This document shows, piece after piece, positions 45,065-55,385 of a stretch of DNA of 64,000 bases (its first letter is position 1; each line of letters opens with the position of its first letter). This DNA is from Thiomicrorhabdus sp. zzn3 (GTDB lineage: Bacteria; Pseudomonadota; Gammaproteobacteria; Thiomicrospirales; Thiomicrospiraceae): NCBI RefSeq assembly GCF_029767755.1, contig NZ_JARUQS010000001.1:1178001-1242000 (forward strand), read 5' to 3'. The notes below the pieces were generated by a model. The model searched no databases. It saw only the letters and a list, made by a program, of their open reading frames with translations, and was not told the DNA's origin. Both the position numbers and the translations under genes were made by a program.

Positions 45065-45766
45065 TCAACAACCATCCGATACACAGGCGTCTTGATAAAG
45101 CGTTGGATCTTCGACCCCTGCGGAGGCAAAGCCCTGTTTTCTTAAACGACAGGAATCACACACCCCGCAAGCACGGCCTTCAGAATCCGCCTGATAGCAG
45201 GACACCGTCAACGCATAATCCACTCCTAGACGAGAACCGGTACGAATAATTTCGGCCTTGCTTAAATCGATCAGCGGGGTCCGAATATGTAAATGACGGC
45301 CTTCCACGCCCACCTTGGTCGCCAAGTTCGCCATCTTTTCAAACGCCTCGATAAAGGCCGGACGGCAGTCAGGGTAACCGGAATAATCCACGGCATTCAC
45401 GCCAATGAAAATATCATCCGCGCCGATTACTTCAGCCAACGCCAGCGCATAAGAGAGAAACACCGTATTGCGTGCCGGCACATAAGTGATCGGAATTTCA
45501 TTTTCCTCAACCCCGGAGGTGGGTACATCAATATTGGTATCGGTGAGTGCAGAACCACCGATCTGGCTCATATCCACCTGCACAACACGATGAGAGGCCG
45601 CCCTCAGCTGTTTTGATAGCGCGGCGGCAAAGTCCAGCTCCGCCTTGTGGCGCTGACCATAATCAAAGCTAATGGTATGGCACTCGTAGCCCTCCGAGGC
45701 CGCTATCGCAAGCACGGTCGCTGAATCCAAACCGCCGGAGAGCAGAATCACGGCTTTTTTTTGCAT
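45065..45766 (-). CDS. queC: 7-cyano-7-deazaguanine synthase
   Basis: The 233-residue enzyme makes preQ0 for queuosine tRNA modification. The PP-loop is [13 protein letters not shown] at residues 8-20. The family motifs [19 protein letters not shown] and [17 protein letters not shown] are present. The zinc-binding C-terminal cysteines are in [21 protein letters not shown]. Length is typical. It ends the long minus-strand run that starts at aspS and lies 36 bases downstream of cpoB. The order pal-cpoB-queC is widely conserved in proteobacteria and supports the call. Confidence 0.95.
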   Translation of the reverse strand: MQKKAVILLSGGLDSATVLAIAASEGYECHTISFDYGQRHKAELDFAAALSKQLRAASHRVVQVDMSQIGGSALTDTNIDVPTSGVEENEIPITYVPARNTVFLSYALALAEVIGADDIFIGVNAVDYSGYPDCRPAFIEAFEKMANLATKVGVEGRHLHIRTPLIDLSKAEIIRTGSRLGVDYALTVSCYQADSEGRACGVCDSCRLRKQGFASAGVEDPTLYQDACVSDGC

Positions 45767-45802
45767 CGGTGTCCCTTTTTTATTCCATCCAAATAAGTCA
45801 AA

Positions 45803-46687
45803 TCAGCTGCTTTGCAGGCGTTTTTGGGCGCTCTTAGCCGCACGGGTTTCCGGGAAACGTTCAATCAACTGTTGATAAAGCGCCTCGGCCTCTTTAGGCT
45901 TTTGCAGATTTTGCAAGGCGTCCGCCGCACGCAGCATGGCATCCGGTTCTTTCGCTGAACCCGGGTACTGCTTCATCACAATCTCAAAAGCATTGAGCGC
46001 TTTATCGTAGGCCTTTTTAATCAAATACCCCTCACCAGCCCAATAACTGGCATTACTTGCCAAGCTGCTTGCGGGATACTTCTGCAAAAACGCTTCAAAC
46101 TGGGAGATGGACTCCGAGTATTTGGCGGCGCGCATCATTGCAAAAGCGCGCTGATACGCCTGATTTTCCTCCGCCGTCGCCGCATGAATCCCCCTTTTTG
46201 GGGAAGGTTGAGCTGCAGAAGAGACAGCGCTCACGGTTGGCATGGATGCTGGGGAGGAATCCGCTTCCTGGCCCACGGCAGGTGCAACTTGCGGCGTCAG
46301 CTGAGTTTGAGGCATTGGACTACTTGGAACGGAACCGGGTACAGCACCGCCCTTGAACTGTTTAAGCTGGGTTTCCAAATCACTGATACGCTGATCGGTT
46401 TCAGCATCTCGCAAACGCGCTTGCTCTAAAAACTGACGTTGATCACGCTTTAATCGATCCATCGCATCCTGTAGACGTTGAATTTCACGCTGCTGATCGG
46501 CGAGGCGCTGGTTCATCTGCAACAAAACCGGATTGTCTGCCATGCGCTCCAATCTTTGTATACGCTCTTCAATGGAGCCCGTTGGCGCGGCTTGAACGGC
46601 CGCAGCCGACATCGTCATCATGATCGCCAACGGCAGAATGAATCGGCTTAATCGCTGAGATTGCATCATTGTTTGGGTTAAATTCAT
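45803..46687 (-). CDS. cpoB: Tol-Pal associated periplasmic coordinator CpoB
   Basis: The protein of about 294 residues has a signal peptide (IMMTMSAAAVQAAP), a trimerising coiled coil (IEERIQRLERMADNPVLLQMNQRLADQQREIQRLQ, in part), a low-complexity linker rich in Pro, Ser and Gln, and a C-terminal TPR domain (QAYQRAFAMMRAAKYSESISQFEAFLQKYP, in part). It coordinates Tol action and peptidoglycan synthesis during division. The frame is open upstream to 46708; the ATG at 46687 is chosen as the signal peptide fits better. It follows pal by about 53 bases in the conserved Tol-Pal order. Confidence 0.92.
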   Translation of the reverse strand: MNLTQTMMQSQRLSRFILPLAIMMTMSAAAVQAAPTGSIEERIQRLERMADNPVLLQMNQRLADQQREIQRLQDAMDRLKRDQRQFLEQARLRDAETDQRISDLETQLKQFKGGAVPGSVPSSPMPQTQLTPQVAPAVGQEADSSPASMPTVSAVSSAAQPSPKRGIHAATAEENQAYQRAFAMMRAAKYSESISQFEAFLQKYPASSLASNASYWAGEGYLIKKAYDKALNAFEIVMKQYPGSAKEPDAMLRAADALQNLQKPKEAEALYQQLIERFPETRAAKSAQKRLQSS

Positions 46688-46740
46688 TTTAAAAAAACCT
46701 ACAGTCATTCAAAAGGGGGATCGAATCTTCAATCGGTATC

Positions 46741-47382
46741 TCAATGAATTTTGATTTCTACGCGACGATTCATCGACCAGGCCTGTTCGTTATGTTCAAG
46801 CATAACCGGTTGCTCTTCACCAAAACTGACCACTTCAATGCGCGAAGCCTCAACACCAAACAACATCATGACCTGCTCGACGGCTTTGGCACGTTTTTCC
46901 CCCAAGGCCAAGTTGTACTCCGGACTGCCGCGTTCATCGGTATTCCCCTGCAGAGTCACCTTTTTCTCGGGGTGGTCAACCAACACCTGGGCATAATGTT
47001 TCACCGTATCGGTGTTCTCTTCACTCAATTCAGACTGATCGAAGTCAAAATAAATAACCGGCTGGTAGGTTTTGGCGGCATCACCATTCAGATCGCTCGC
47101 TTCTCCAAGGGTTTCACCACGAGCCACACCATCGTCGATTTCTACCCCTTGAATCTCAACCCCTAAGTCCAAAAATTCACCGTTCTCTTTCGGTTTGCCG
47201 TCTTCACCACGCTCATAGCTGTCCAATGGCTGCAAATCCGTGTCGCCTGAACGCTGAGCATCACCGGTACCGCTACAACCGCCCAATGCAACCAAAGAGG
47301 CCATCATTGACGCGATTAATACACGCTTAACCCCGATGTTTTGAATGACTGTCTGATCAGTGAAACCTTTTAACATTCGCAT
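46741..47382 (-). CDS. pal: peptidoglycan-associated lipoprotein Pal
   Basis: The 213-residue outer-membrane lipoprotein has the lipobox ALGGCS near residue 36, an unusually long linker (about residues 40-105, many Asp, Gly and Glu), and the OmpA-like domain: IYFDFDQSELSEENTD, LQGNTDERGSPEYNLALGEKRA, with the Asp/Arg that bind the diaminopimelate peptide. It anchors the outer membrane to the wall and interacts with TolB. ATG at 47382 follows AAGGGC. It is 96 bases downstream of tolB. Pal of E. coli is about 173 residues, so the linker makes this one longer. Confidence 0.95.
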   Translation of the reverse strand: MRMLKGFTDQTVIQNIGVKRVLIASMMASLVALGGCSGTGDAQRSGDTDLQPLDSYERGEDGKPKENGEFLDLGVEIQGVEIDDGVARGETLGEASDLNGDAAKTYQPVIYFDFDQSELSEENTDTVKHYAQVLVDHPEKKVTLQGNTDERGSPEYNLALGEKRAKAVEQVMMLFGVEASRIEVVSFGEEQPVMLEHNEQAWSMNRRVEIKIH

Positions 47383-47478
47383 TGTTTAGCCCTTTAACCT
47401 TAAATATGGGTTGGTTTATCTGTTTGAAAACAGTATAGACCGATTCCTTTTCTGTAGCGTAGCATTACGCTGTCTAAT

Positions 47479-48813
47479 TTAACGATCTAAAAATGGTCCC
47501 CAAGCCGGTTCACGCACCTGACCGTCCTGAACGCTCAGGGTTTGCGACGTTTTACCATCAGGAGAAACCACCGCCAACTTACCGCGACCATTTTGATTCA
47601 TCGCATACAGAATCATTTCTCCATTAGGGGAAAAGGTTGGCGACTCATCCAAAAAGCTCTGCGTCAGCACATTAAATTGATTGGTTTTCAGGTCCAGAAG
47701 GCCGATATGGAAACCGCCTTGCCCATGCACCATCGCCACATAACGTCCGTCCGGAGACACTTCTGGATTAGCGTTATAACGCCCTTCATAGGTCACACGC
47801 TGCACTTCGCCGCTGTCTAAAAAGACTTGGAAGACCTGGGGCTGCCCACGACGGTCGGAATTAAAATAGATCGAACGTCCATCCGGTGCCCAAGCCGCTT
47901 CGGTTTCAATCGACCAGTGGCGCGTCAAACGCTGCAATTTACGGGTTTTAAGATCCATAACATAAATATCCGCACTGCCGTCCTTGGAAAGGGTCATGGC
48001 CAGTTTGTTACCATCCGGAGACCAGGCCGGCGCTCCGTTAATCCCTTTAAAGCTGGCCACGGTTTCGCGGTAAGTTCCGTCCAAACTCTGAACGATGATA
48101 TGAGAACGCCCTTTTTCAAAGGAAACATAAGCCAGTTTGCGGCTGTCCGGAGACCACGCCGGGGACATGATCGGGAAAGGGGAACGCAAAATCGGTTGCG
48201 GGTTAAACCCGTCCGCATCGGCCACTTCCAAAGTATAGCGGCGCTTGCCATTGACGGTTTTCAGGGTAACGTAAGCAATTTGGGTATTAAAAGCGCCGCG
48301 CAGTCCGGTAAGCTCCTCATAAATCAAATCACTCATAATGTGTGCGACTTGACGCAACTGTCTACCGGGAATGTTGCTCCAACGCTTGCCGATCACCTGC
48401 TTTTTACGCAATACATCCAGAAAGCGCATGTCAATCTGATAACGGTCATTGCCCTGATCGGTGATGCTGCCGATCAACAAATTATCCACATCCAGCGGGC
48501 GCCACTGAGTGTAATCCACCTCTTCGGGCAAGGTAGGACGTGCCGGCAACTCGGCAGCCGGAATCGGCTTAAACTTACCGCTACGGCGTAGATTTTGGCG
48601 AATCACCTCTGCCAAGTCTTCAGGTGGCTGTTGAGCCTGCCCTTTCCATTGCAATGGCACGATGGCGATCGGCAAGGCATTCTCATAACTTTCACTGATC
48701 TCAATCGTCAATTTGGCATGAGCCGAGACAGACCACATCCAGCTGAAAATGAACAGGCCTGTGTAAAAAACACTTTTTCTCAAAATACCGTTACGGTTCA
48801 ACATAGACTTCAT
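47479..48813 (-). CDS. tolB: Tol-Pal periplasmic beta-propeller protein TolB
   Basis: The 444-residue protein has a signal peptide (FYTGLFIFSWMWSVSAHA), the N-terminal anticodon-binding-like domain (IVPLQWKGQAQQPPEDLAEVIRQNL, in part), and five or six WD40-like propeller repeats with SPDG/SPDS turns (MSPAWSPDSRKLAY, GAPAWSPDGNKLAM, EAAWAPDGRSIYF, NPEVSPDGRYVAM, ESPTFSPNGEMILY). It binds Pal and TolA in the periplasm. Order tolA-tolB-pal is the standard one. A CAGGCCTG copy codes for Thr-Gly-Leu-Phe in the signal peptide. Confidence 0.95.
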   Translation of the reverse strand: MKSMLNRNGILRKSVFYTGLFIFSWMWSVSAHAKLTIEISESYENALPIAIVPLQWKGQAQQPPEDLAEVIRQNLRRSGKFKPIPAAELPARPTLPEEVDYTQWRPLDVDNLLIGSITDQGNDRYQIDMRFLDVLRKKQVIGKRWSNIPGRQLRQVAHIMSDLIYEELTGLRGAFNTQIAYVTLKTVNGKRRYTLEVADADGFNPQPILRSPFPIMSPAWSPDSRKLAYVSFEKGRSHIIVQSLDGTYRETVASFKGINGAPAWSPDGNKLAMTLSKDGSADIYVMDLKTRKLQRLTRHWSIETEAAWAPDGRSIYFNSDRRGQPQVFQVFLDSGEVQRVTYEGRYNANPEVSPDGRYVAMVHGQGGFHIGLLDLKTNQFNVLTQSFLDESPTFSPNGEMILYAMNQNGRGKLAVVSPDGKTSQTLSVQDGQVREPAWGPFLDR

Positions 48814-48868
48814 TTCTCTATTCTTTACTGTTCAATTTAAACTCAATTTTGGCGGCTATCGCCCTTAA

Positions 48869-49912
48869 TTAAGGCTTAAATACAAAACGGATGTTGCGTT
48901 CAAATAGCTCGGGCACTGGCGGTTCCGGCAGCGGCTCAGAACGATAGACCGCTTTTTCGGCCGCTTCCTTAAACTGCTCATTGGCAAACTGATTACAATT
49001 CACCACTTTCACACTGGTCACCCTGCCACCCGGCGTTTGCGTAATATCCAGTTCACACTGCGCCTGCTCGGAAATGCGGGCCGGTGTGCGCCAATTGTCT
49101 TTGACTTTAGCCGAAATGGAAGAAATATAAGTCTCTTTTAACGACATCAGCTGCTGACGCTTTTGCTGCTCACGGCGCATGGCTTCTTCTTGCGCCAACT
49201 GCTGCTCCAAGCGAGCCTTGGCTTCTGCTTGCTCTTTTGCCAACATGGCTTGCAAGGTCGCCTCTTGAAGCTTCTGCTTTTCCGCAGCCTTAGTTGCAAT
49301 TTCGGCCTCTAAAGCCTTTTTCTTCTCTTCTTCCAGTTTGCGCTGCGCTTCCGCCTTAGCGATCTGCTCTTTTGCCTGCTGCTGTTTCTTCTCGGCTAAC
49401 AACGCTTGCTGACGCGCTTTTTCCGCTTTGGCCTTTTCCGCTTCTGCACGTTTTTTGGCGGCCGCGACTTTTTGACGTTCGATTTCAGCCAGGCGTTTGG
49501 CTTCAGCCGCTTTGCGTTTTTCGGCCTCGGCCTGACGTTTTTGTTGTTCCGCTAAGCGTTTAGCCTCTTGGGCTTTTTGCTCTTCAAGTTGTTTTTGTTT
49601 TTTGATTTCGGCTAAACGAGCACGTTCCTTATCCGCCTGCTGTTTCAAGCGTTGCTGTTCCGCTTTTTTAGCGGCTTCTTCAGCCTTAATGCGAGCAATC
49701 TGCTCCTCTACCGCTTTGGAATCCACCGCAAACGTCTTCATCGTTTCCATGGTTTTCACTGCCTGAGTCGTCTCTTCGGACGGTTGAGCTGACGAAATAG
49801 TCATCACATGCGGCGTGCTTTGCCACTGGACAACCACGCCGATTGCTACGGCAATATGAATCAATACTGCTAACAGAACCGAAAATGGATGGCGCACAAT
49901 AAATTGAATCAT
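48869..49912 (-). CDS. tolA: Tol-Pal energy-transducing protein TolA
   Basis: The 347-residue protein has one N-terminal membrane helix (FSVLLAVLIHIAVAIGVVVQW), a long helical domain II of about 190 residues rich in Ala, Lys, Glu and Gln (AKKAEQQRLKQQADKERA and similar), and a C-terminal domain III (SAKVKDNWRTPARISEQAQCELDITQTPGG) with two Cys. It spans the periplasm and links TolQ/TolR in the inner membrane with TolB and Pal. The start overlaps the tolR stop by four bases (ATGA), so the two are translationally coupled. Confidence 0.94.
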   Translation of the reverse strand: MIQFIVRHPFSVLLAVLIHIAVAIGVVVQWQSTPHVMTISSAQPSEETTQAVKTMETMKTFAVDSKAVEEQIARIKAEEAAKKAEQQRLKQQADKERARLAEIKKQKQLEEQKAQEAKRLAEQQKRQAEAEKRKAAEAKRLAEIERQKVAAAKKRAEAEKAKAEKARQQALLAEKKQQQAKEQIAKAEAQRKLEEEKKKALEAEIATKAAEKQKLQEATLQAMLAKEQAEAKARLEQQLAQEEAMRREQQKRQQLMSLKETYISSISAKVKDNWRTPARISEQAQCELDITQTPGGRVTSVKVVNCNQFANEQFKEAAEKAVYRSEPLPEPPVPELFERNIRFVFKP

Positions 49913-50379
49913 CGAGCGGCTCCTTCGTTCGTTTCAGGTTCTGTCATTAAAGAGACATTAGCGACGCCGTTGGCTTTAAGCAGCGTAAACAGGTGCACAA
50001 CTTTACCGTAAGGCGCGGCACGATCACCTTGAATATAAATCGGCAGTGCGGCATTGAGCTGACTTCGTGCCACCACCTCTGCGACCAAGTCGGCGAGTTC
50101 TTTATTGCTTAAGGTTAGATCCGGATTTTCAGACGTTCGATAAAGCCCGTCTGCCGTAACCGTAATCACGAAGGGAGTCGGTTCTTCAGAAACGGATTTA
50201 GACTTTTTTTCACTGATTTCCGGTGTTTGTGGAAGTTGCACGCTAACTGCCTGTTGCACAATCGGCGCCGTCACCATAAAAATAATCAGCAACACCAGAG
50301 TCACATCAATGTAGGGCACTACATTGATTTCGGCCATGAGGCGTTTTTTTTGTCGACTGCTTCTAAACCCAGTATTCAT
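49909..50379 (-). CDS. tolR: Tol-Pal proton channel subunit TolR
   Basis: The 156-residue protein has the ExbD/TolR pattern: a basic N-terminus (RSSRQKKRLMAEINVVPYIDV), one membrane helix with the proton-carrying Asp in YIDVTLVLLIIFMVTAPI, and a periplasmic domain with IYIQGDRAAPYGKVVHLFTLLK. With TolQ it uses the proton motive force to drive TolA. It starts 70 bases after tolQ, a gap larger than usual for this pair, and overlaps tolA. Confidence 0.95.
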   Translation of the reverse strand: MNTGFRSSRQKKRLMAEINVVPYIDVTLVLLIIFMVTAPIVQQAVSVQLPQTPEISEKKSKSVSEEPTPFVITVTADGLYRTSENPDLTLSNKELADLVAEVVARSQLNAALPIYIQGDRAAPYGKVVHLFTLLKANGVANVSLMTEPETNEGAAR

Positions 50380-50449
50380 TTTAATCTTTTTGCTACCGTT
50401 ATGATTCGTCGCTATCCGTTGATAAACGCTTGATTAAATTCATCAGCCA

Positions 50450-51142
50450 TTAGACTGCATTCTGTTTTTCAAGCGAATGCGCCTGACGTTGCAGGATGGT
50501 TAAAAACCCTTCGGCAAAATTTTCATATTCACCCAATAGACGATCCGCACGATGGGACAGGCGGTTATAGGCAATAACGGCTGGAATCGCGGCGAACAGA
50601 CCGATCGCCGTTGCGATCAAGGCTTCGGAAATCCCTGGCGCCACCGCGGCCAGGGTCGCATTTTGCACATTGCCGAGTGATTGGAAGGCATGCATCACCC
50701 CCCACACCGTTCCAAACAAACCGATATAAGGAGCAGAAGAACCAACCGTGGCCAGCAAAGGCAGACGATTCTCAAGCCGATCGGATTCTCTTGAAAACGC
50801 AATTTTCATAGCGCGTTGCGTCCCGGCCATCAAATCATTGGTATTGGTTACCCCTTGCTTGCGTAAGCGCACAAACTCTTTAAATCCGGCCTCAAACAAA
50901 GAAGCCATGCCTCTGCGCTTTGATTCGTCTTCCTGACTGACTTGATTAAACAAATTGGTCAGCTCTTGCGTATTCCAAAACAGTTGATCAAATAGCTTGG
51001 CTTGTTGCGATGCACGGCGAATTTCGTAAGACTTAGCGAATGCAACGGCCCATGCTGCAATCGACATCAGCGCCAAAATCAGCATGACGGCCTGCACCAC
51101 AGGGCTGGCCATTAATACGATATCAATCAAATCACTGTTCAT
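50450..51142 (-). CDS. tolQ: Tol-Pal proton channel subunit TolQ
   Basis: The protein of about 230 residues has the three membrane helices of ExbB/Tol[28 protein letters not shown] near the start, [25 protein letters not shown] in the middle, and [22 protein letters not shown]. The SLAxxAT-like region is replaced by [20 protein letters not shown], normal for TolQ. The ATG at 51142 is chosen since AAGGGA stands seven bases upstream; ATG 51148 and 51184 lie inside the ruvB coding end. The start thus overlaps ruvB by 11 bases. ybgC, which usually precedes tolQ, is missing here. Confidence 0.94.
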   Translation of the reverse strand: MNSDLIDIVLMASPVVQAVMLILALMSIAAWAVAFAKSYEIRRASQQAKLFDQLFWNTQELTNLFNQVSQEDESKRRGMASLFEAGFKEFVRLRKQGVTNTNDLMAGTQRAMKIAFSRESDRLENRLPLLATVGSSAPYIGLFGTVWGVMHAFQSLGNVQNATLAAVAPGISEALIATAIGLFAAIPAVIAYNRLSHRADRLLGEYENFAEGFLTILQRQAHSLEKQNAV

Positions 51143-52157
51143 TCTCATTTCCCTTTTGAGGATAGATTTTGCCAAAATGTTCATACGCCCTACGGGTCGC
51201 CATACGACCGCGAGGACTGCGAATTAAAAACCCTTGCTGAACCAAAAACGGTTCAATCACATCTTCAATGGTGCCGCGTTCTTCACCGAGCGCCGTTGCC
51301 AAGCTATCGATCCCTACCGGACCACCGTCAAACTTATCGATCAAGGTTTCCAAATAGCGGCCATCCATCTTATCTAGCCCTAACCGGTCTACTTCCAATA
51401 GGTTCAGCGCCAAATCGGCGATTTCCGCGGTAATAATGCCGTCACCTCGTACTTGAGCATAATCGCGCACTCGGCGTAATAAGCGATTGGCAATACGCGG
51501 CGTGCCACGAGAACGCCGGGCAATTTCCAGCGCGCCACTCGACTCGGCATGCATGCCTAAAATATTCGCAGAACGCGTAACGATTTGTGTCAACTCTTCG
51601 TCCGAGTAGAACTCCAAGCGTTGCACCAGACCAAAACGATCCCTCAGCGGAGAAGTCAGCAGGCCTGCCCGGGTGGTCGCCCCCACTAAGGTAAAAGGTG
51701 GTATGTCAATTTTAACGCTTTGTGCCGCCGGACCGTCGCCGATCACAATATCGATCTGGAAGTCCTCCATCGCCGGGTATAGCACCTCTTCGACGATCGG
51801 ACTCAAGCGGTGAATTTCATCGACAAATAGGACGTCATGCGGTTCAAGACGCGTCAGAATTGCGGCCAGATCGCCCGGTTTTTCCAGCACCGGGCCGGAA
51901 GTTTGACGCAAGGTCACTCCCATCTCCTGGGCAATAATATTGGATAAGGTGGTTTTCCCCAAACCCGGAGGGCCATACAGCAAGACATGATCTAGCTGCT
52001 CACTGCGCATCTTGGCCGCATCCATAGACAACTGAAGCTGCTCCCTGACCGCCTGCTGACCGATGTACTCCTGGATCTGGGTTGGCCGAACGGAAGGCTG
52101 TGCGTAGATGTCATCCTCAGCGGCTTGTGCCCCCACTATACGATCAGTTTCAATCAT
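51132..52157 (-). CDS. ruvB: Holliday junction branch-migration ATPase RuvB
   Basis: The 341-residue AAA+ motor has [18 protein letters not shown], Walker [11 protein letters not shown], Walker [11 protein letters not shown], sensor region [18 protein letters not shown] with the Arg finger, and the C-terminal winged helix ([25 protein letters not shown], in part). It drives branch migration of Holliday junctions with RuvA. It starts immediately after the ruvA stop, with no gap, and its last bases overlap tolQ. A CAGGCCTG copy codes Ala-Gly-Leu in the sensor loop. Confidence 0.97.
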   Translation of the reverse strand: MIETDRIVGAQAAEDDIYAQPSVRPTQIQEYIGQQAVREQLQLSMDAAKMRSEQLDHVLLYGPPGLGKTTLSNIIAQEMGVTLRQTSGPVLEKPGDLAAILTRLEPHDVLFVDEIHRLSPIVEEVLYPAMEDFQIDIVIGDGPAAQSVKIDIPPFTLVGATTRAGLLTSPLRDRFGLVQRLEFYSDEELTQIVTRSANILGMHAESSGALEIARRSRGTPRIANRLLRRVRDYAQVRGDGIITAEIADLALNLLEVDRLGLDKMDGRYLETLIDKFDGGPVGIDSLATALGEERGTIEDVIEPFLVQQGFLIRSPRGRMATRRAYEHFGKIYPQKGNENEQ

Positions 52158-52784
52158 CTACAACTTCACTCCCTGCAGGGCGCGCTTGATCAGCTCTTCC
52201 AAGGAAACCCCTTCTTCATAGACGGACTGAATCATCTTCTCGGCTTGCGGCGCTTTATAACCTAACGCCATCAACGCATCACAAGCCGACTGTTGTACGC
52301 TGCTTAAGGTGGCAGACACGGTTCCCATTGTTCCAACCCCATCAATGGCCGGTTCGTAACTGAGCAGGCCTGATTCGAATATCGGTTTCAAACGATCGCG
52401 CATTTCAATTAACAAGCGTTCCGCCGTTTTCTTACCGACTCCAGGAATGCGCGTTAAGGCGGTCACATCACCAGCATCCACATAACCGCAAAACTCATTC
52501 ACCGACATCGCTGACAAAATACCCAGTGCCATTTTTGCGCCTACGCCATTGACCTTAATCAAGGTCTTAAACAGGGTACGTTCGGATTCACTCGCAAACC
52601 CATAGAGCAACATAGCATCTTCGCGCACATGCATATGAGTCAGGATCGTCACCTCTTCCTGAGTGTGTTCCAACTGGTAAAAGGTCGACATCGGTGCTTG
52701 CACCTCATAGCCCACCCCATGAACGTCAATCACCAGCATAGGCGGTAACTTTTGTACCAGACGTCCCCTTAAAAATCCAATCAT
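52158..52784 (-). CDS. ruvA: Holliday junction-binding protein RuvA
   Basis: The 208-residue protein has the OB-fold domain I ([21 protein letters not shown]), the two helix-hairpin-helix motifs in domain II ([16 protein letters not shown] and [20 protein letters not shown]), and the flexible C-terminal domain III that contacts RuvB ([20 protein letters not shown]). Tetramers hold the Holliday junction open. It lies 44 bases after ruvC. The order ruvC-ruvA-ruvB is standard. Confidence 0.97.
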   Translation of the reverse strand: MIGFLRGRLVQKLPPMLVIDVHGVGYEVQAPMSTFYQLEHTQEEVTILTHMHVREDAMLLYGFASESERTLFKTLIKVNGVGAKMALGILSAMSVNEFCGYVDAGDVTALTRIPGVGKKTAERLLIEMRDRLKPIFESGLLSYEPAIDGVGTMGTVSATLSSVQQSACDALMALGYKAPQAEKMIQSVYEEGVSLEELIKRALQGVKL

Positions 52785-52828
52785 CCAGCGTGATCCTTTC
52801 TGTTTCTGGTTACGAACATCAACTCTAT

Positions 52829-53347
52829 CTAGAAACGCGTTCCTTTGGAAATCGCTTCCGGGTCAATGCCCAGCGTCATATAACGGTCGTGACACAAGGC
52901 GCAAGCTAAGGCATCCGCAGCATCTTCTTGTGGCGCTTCCGTCAGTTTCAACAAGTTCTGAATCATAAACTGAACCTGACTTTTCCCCGCGTGCCCTTTG
53001 CCCACAACCGTGCTTTTAATCTGTGTAGGAGTATATTCCATTATGGGCACATTTTTAATGGCTGCGGCACAAAGAATTACCCCTCGGGCTTGCCCAAGTT
53101 TAATCGCACTGTTCGGGTTTTTATAGACAAACACTTTTTCAATCGCCATCACGCTCGGCTGATATTGATCGATAATCTGACAAACCGATTCAAAAATGGT
53201 TTTAAGACGCTCTGCACCAGAGAGTTTTTCAACTCGAATGACGCCGCTGACCAGATAATTGGGATGATAACGCCCGGATTCAATCAGACCGAAACCGGTC
53301 TTTCGTGATCCTGGGTCTATCCCTAATACGCGTTGGATTTCGGCCAA
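52829..53347 (-). CDS. ruvC: Holliday junction resolvase RuvC
   Basis: The 172-residue RNase H-fold endonuclease resolves Holliday junctions by paired nicks. The four acidic catalytic residues are in [25 protein letters not shown], and [17 protein letters not shown]. The start is TTG at 53347, with GAGG six bases upstream and no ATG nearby, so this is a second TTG-started gene in the window after rnhA. It lies about 100 bases downstream of yebC, a conserved neighbour. Confidence 0.96.
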   Translation of the reverse strand: MAEIQRVLGIDPGSRKTGFGLIESGRYHPNYLVSGVIRVEKLSGAERLKTIFESVCQIIDQYQPSVMAIEKVFVYKNPNSAIKLGQARGVILCAAAIKNVPIMEYTPTQIKSTVVGKGHAGKSQVQFMIQNLLKLTEAPQEDAADALACALCHDRYMTLGIDPEAISKGTRF

Positions 53348-53448
53348 AACAAACCTCGGAATTCCTTCAACAGGTCAAGTCAAAAGGGAAATCAATATGG
53401 AGAATGAAACGTGTTAACGAGCATAGCGGTACAAAACGCACACTGGCC

Positions 53449-54195
53449 TTAGCCCATCAATTGGTTCATCACCTCTTCGGAAACATCGATATTGGAATAG
53501 ACGTTCTGAACATCATCCAGATCTTCAAGCGCTTCGATCAGTTCCAACGCTTTTTGAGCCTCCTCGAACTCCAGACTGACTTTGACATCCGCTTCCATAG
53601 CGACATCAGCGGATTCCGCTTCAAACCCACTCTCCTGCAAAGCCGTTTTGACATCCATAAAGGTTTCGGGCGTAGTAATCACATCGATCGAACCGCCATC
53701 CGTGACCACATCTTCGGCCCCCGCTTCCAATGCCGCCTCCATAATCGCATCTTCGTCGGAACCCTCAGGAAAACTGATCGTACCCTGTTTATTAAACATA
53801 TAGGCCACCGATCCGGAGGTACCCATATTGCCACCGCGCTTACTGAGCACAGTGCGTACTTCCATCACCGAACGATTCTTATTATCAGTCAAACAATCGA
53901 TAATCAAAGCGATACCGTTTGGCCCGTACCCTTCGTAACGAATTTCTTCATAATTTTCGCCTTCTCCGCCTCCGGCACCGCGGGCGATGGCTTTATCAAT
54001 AGTGTCGCGTTTCATATTGGAACGCAAGGCCTTATCGATACAAGCTCTTAAAGTCGGATTATCATCCGGATTGGAACCGCCCTGCTTAGCGGCGACCACT
54101 AACTCTTTTATCAATTTGGTAAAGATCTTGCCGCGTTTCGCATCTTGTGCGGCTTTGCGGTGTTTAATGTTTGCCCATTTGCTGTGACCAGCCAT
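53449..54195 (-). CDS. yebC: YebC/PmpR-family protein
   Basis: The protein of about 248 residues opens with the highly conserved [27 protein letters not shown] (in part), followed by [29 protein letters not shown] (in part) and [22 protein letters not shown]. The family was called a DNA-binding regulator, and recent work links some members with translation of poly-proline. GGGAGAGAGA precedes the ATG at 54195. It heads the ruvCAB cluster, an arrangement conserved in many bacteria. Confidence 0.95.
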   Translation of the reverse strand: MAGHSKWANIKHRKAAQDAKRGKIFTKLIKELVVAAKQGGSNPDDNPTLRACIDKALRSNMKRDTIDKAIARGAGGGEGENYEEIRYEGYGPNGIALIIDCLTDNKNRSVMEVRTVLSKRGGNMGTSGSVAYMFNKQGTISFPEGSDEDAIMEAALEAGAEDVVTDGGSIDVITTPETFMDVKTALQESGFEAESADVAMEADVKVSLEFEEAQKALELIEALEDLDDVQNVYSNIDVSEEVMNQLMG

Positions 54196-54260
54196 TCTCT
54201 CTCCCAAAGGAACTCAACAATATGGAAACAGTATTGAGTTCGTGTTTTACTTCAATGTTT

Positions 54261-55337
54261 TTACTCTTTCGCCTTGACCAAGCCATGCTTTCTGGAAAAA
54301 TTCAGCATGCGCTCCAAAGACGCCAGGGCTTTTGCACGAACCGCCTCATCAACCTGGATTTCACCGGTTTGCTTCTCCAGACATTCTGCCAGATTTTTCA
54401 GGTTGTTCATCGCCATCCATGGGCAATGGGCGCAACTGACGCATTGATGCTCACGATCAGCGGTCGGCGCAACAATCAGGTTTTTCTTCGGTGCGGCCTG
54501 CTTCATCTTATAGAACAAACCGTAGTCGGTCGCAACGATAAAGGTGTCGTCGGGCAGAGTCGTCACCGCATTTAACAGCACTTTGGTCGAACCGACCACA
54601 TCGGCCATCGCCACCACATCGGCAGGCGATTCCGGATGAACCAATACCTTGGCCTCAGGATGTTTCTTGATCAACTGCTCAAGCTCATAAGCTTTAAATT
54701 CGTCATGAACAATGCAGTGTCCCTGCCAACGTAGCATTTCGATGCCGGTCTGTTTTTCGATCCAATCCCCCAAATGACGATCCGGAGCCCAGATAATTTT
54801 TTTCCCCTGCTCCTTAAGGTGGCTGACGATCTGCAAGGCGTTACCCGAGGTCACTACCCAATCGGCAATGGCTTTTACTTCGGCACTGGTATTGGCGTAT
54901 ACCACGACCGTATAGTCCGGATGCTCAGCACAAAACTCCGCAAACTCTTTAGCCGGACACCCCAAATCCAAAGAACAGGTGGCTTCCAGGTCCGGCATCA
55001 AGACGGTTTTTTCAGGGCTCATGATTTTGGCCGTTTCACCCATAAAACGCACACCACAAACGACTAACTCTTGGGCATCCGAATGGGCACCAAAATTCGC
55101 CATTTCCAGAGAATCGGCAACGATGCCCCCGGTTTCTTCCGCCAAAGCTTGCAGATCGGCGTCGACATAATAATGGACAATGAGTTGCGCATTGCGTTCT
55201 TTCAATAGACGCTTGATCTTATCGCGAAGCGCCTCTTTTTCGGATTCGCTCAAAGGCGGCAGAATATTGGCATTTTCTGCCAAGCGGTTAATTCGAGTCT
55301 CCAAGCCGACAGGAATATCATGGGATTGTTCAGACAT
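54261..55337 (-). CDS. nadA: quinolinate synthase
   Basis: The protein of about 358 residues condenses iminoaspartate with dihydroxyacetone phosphate to quinolinate in NAD synthesis. The three cluster cysteines are in [15 protein letters not shown], a middle CSLDLGCP region, and [15 protein letters not shown], where the family's [4Fe-4S] is bound. [17 protein letters not shown] is the usual dihydroxyacetone-site region. The ATG at 55337 is preferred over a GTG/TTG upstream because GAGGTCAG precedes it. It follows aspS closely and precedes yebC. Confidence 0.94.
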   Translation of the reverse strand: MSEQSHDIPVGLETRINRLAENANILPPLSESEKEALRDKIKRLLKERNAQLIVHYYVDADLQALAEETGGIVADSLEMANFGAHSDAQELVVCGVRFMGETAKIMSPEKTVLMPDLEATCSLDLGCPAKEFAEFCAEHPDYTVVVYANTSAEVKAIADWVVTSGNALQIVSHLKEQGKKIIWAPDRHLGDWIEKQTGIEMLRWQGHCIVHDEFKAYELEQLIKKHPEAKVLVHPESPADVVAMADVVGSTKVLLNAVTTLPDDTFIVATDYGLFYKMKQAAPKKNLIVAPTADREHQCVSCAHCPWMAMNNLKNLAECLEKQTGEIQVDEAVRAKALASLERMLNFSRKHGLVKAKE

Positions 55338-55359
55338 AACTGACCTCACAAATTTGATT

Positions 55360-55381
55360 AAGGGGCGCAAACGCCCCTTTT
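55360..55381 (-). terminator. hairpin between aspS and nadA
   Basis: AAGGGGCG and CGCCCCTT pair around CAAA just after the aspS stop. The minus-strand T run is short (TTAAT), so it may be a weak terminator or an attenuating hairpin in front of nadA. Confidence 0.5.
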
Positions 55382-55385
55382 AATA

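Noticed and set aside
47827-48591. Open plus-strand frame opposite tolB (254 codons)
   Set aside because: tolB on the minus strand has all the propeller repeats; the antisense has no domain.
53305-54051. Open plus-strand frame opposite yebC
   Set aside because: YebC is unmistakable on the minus strand.
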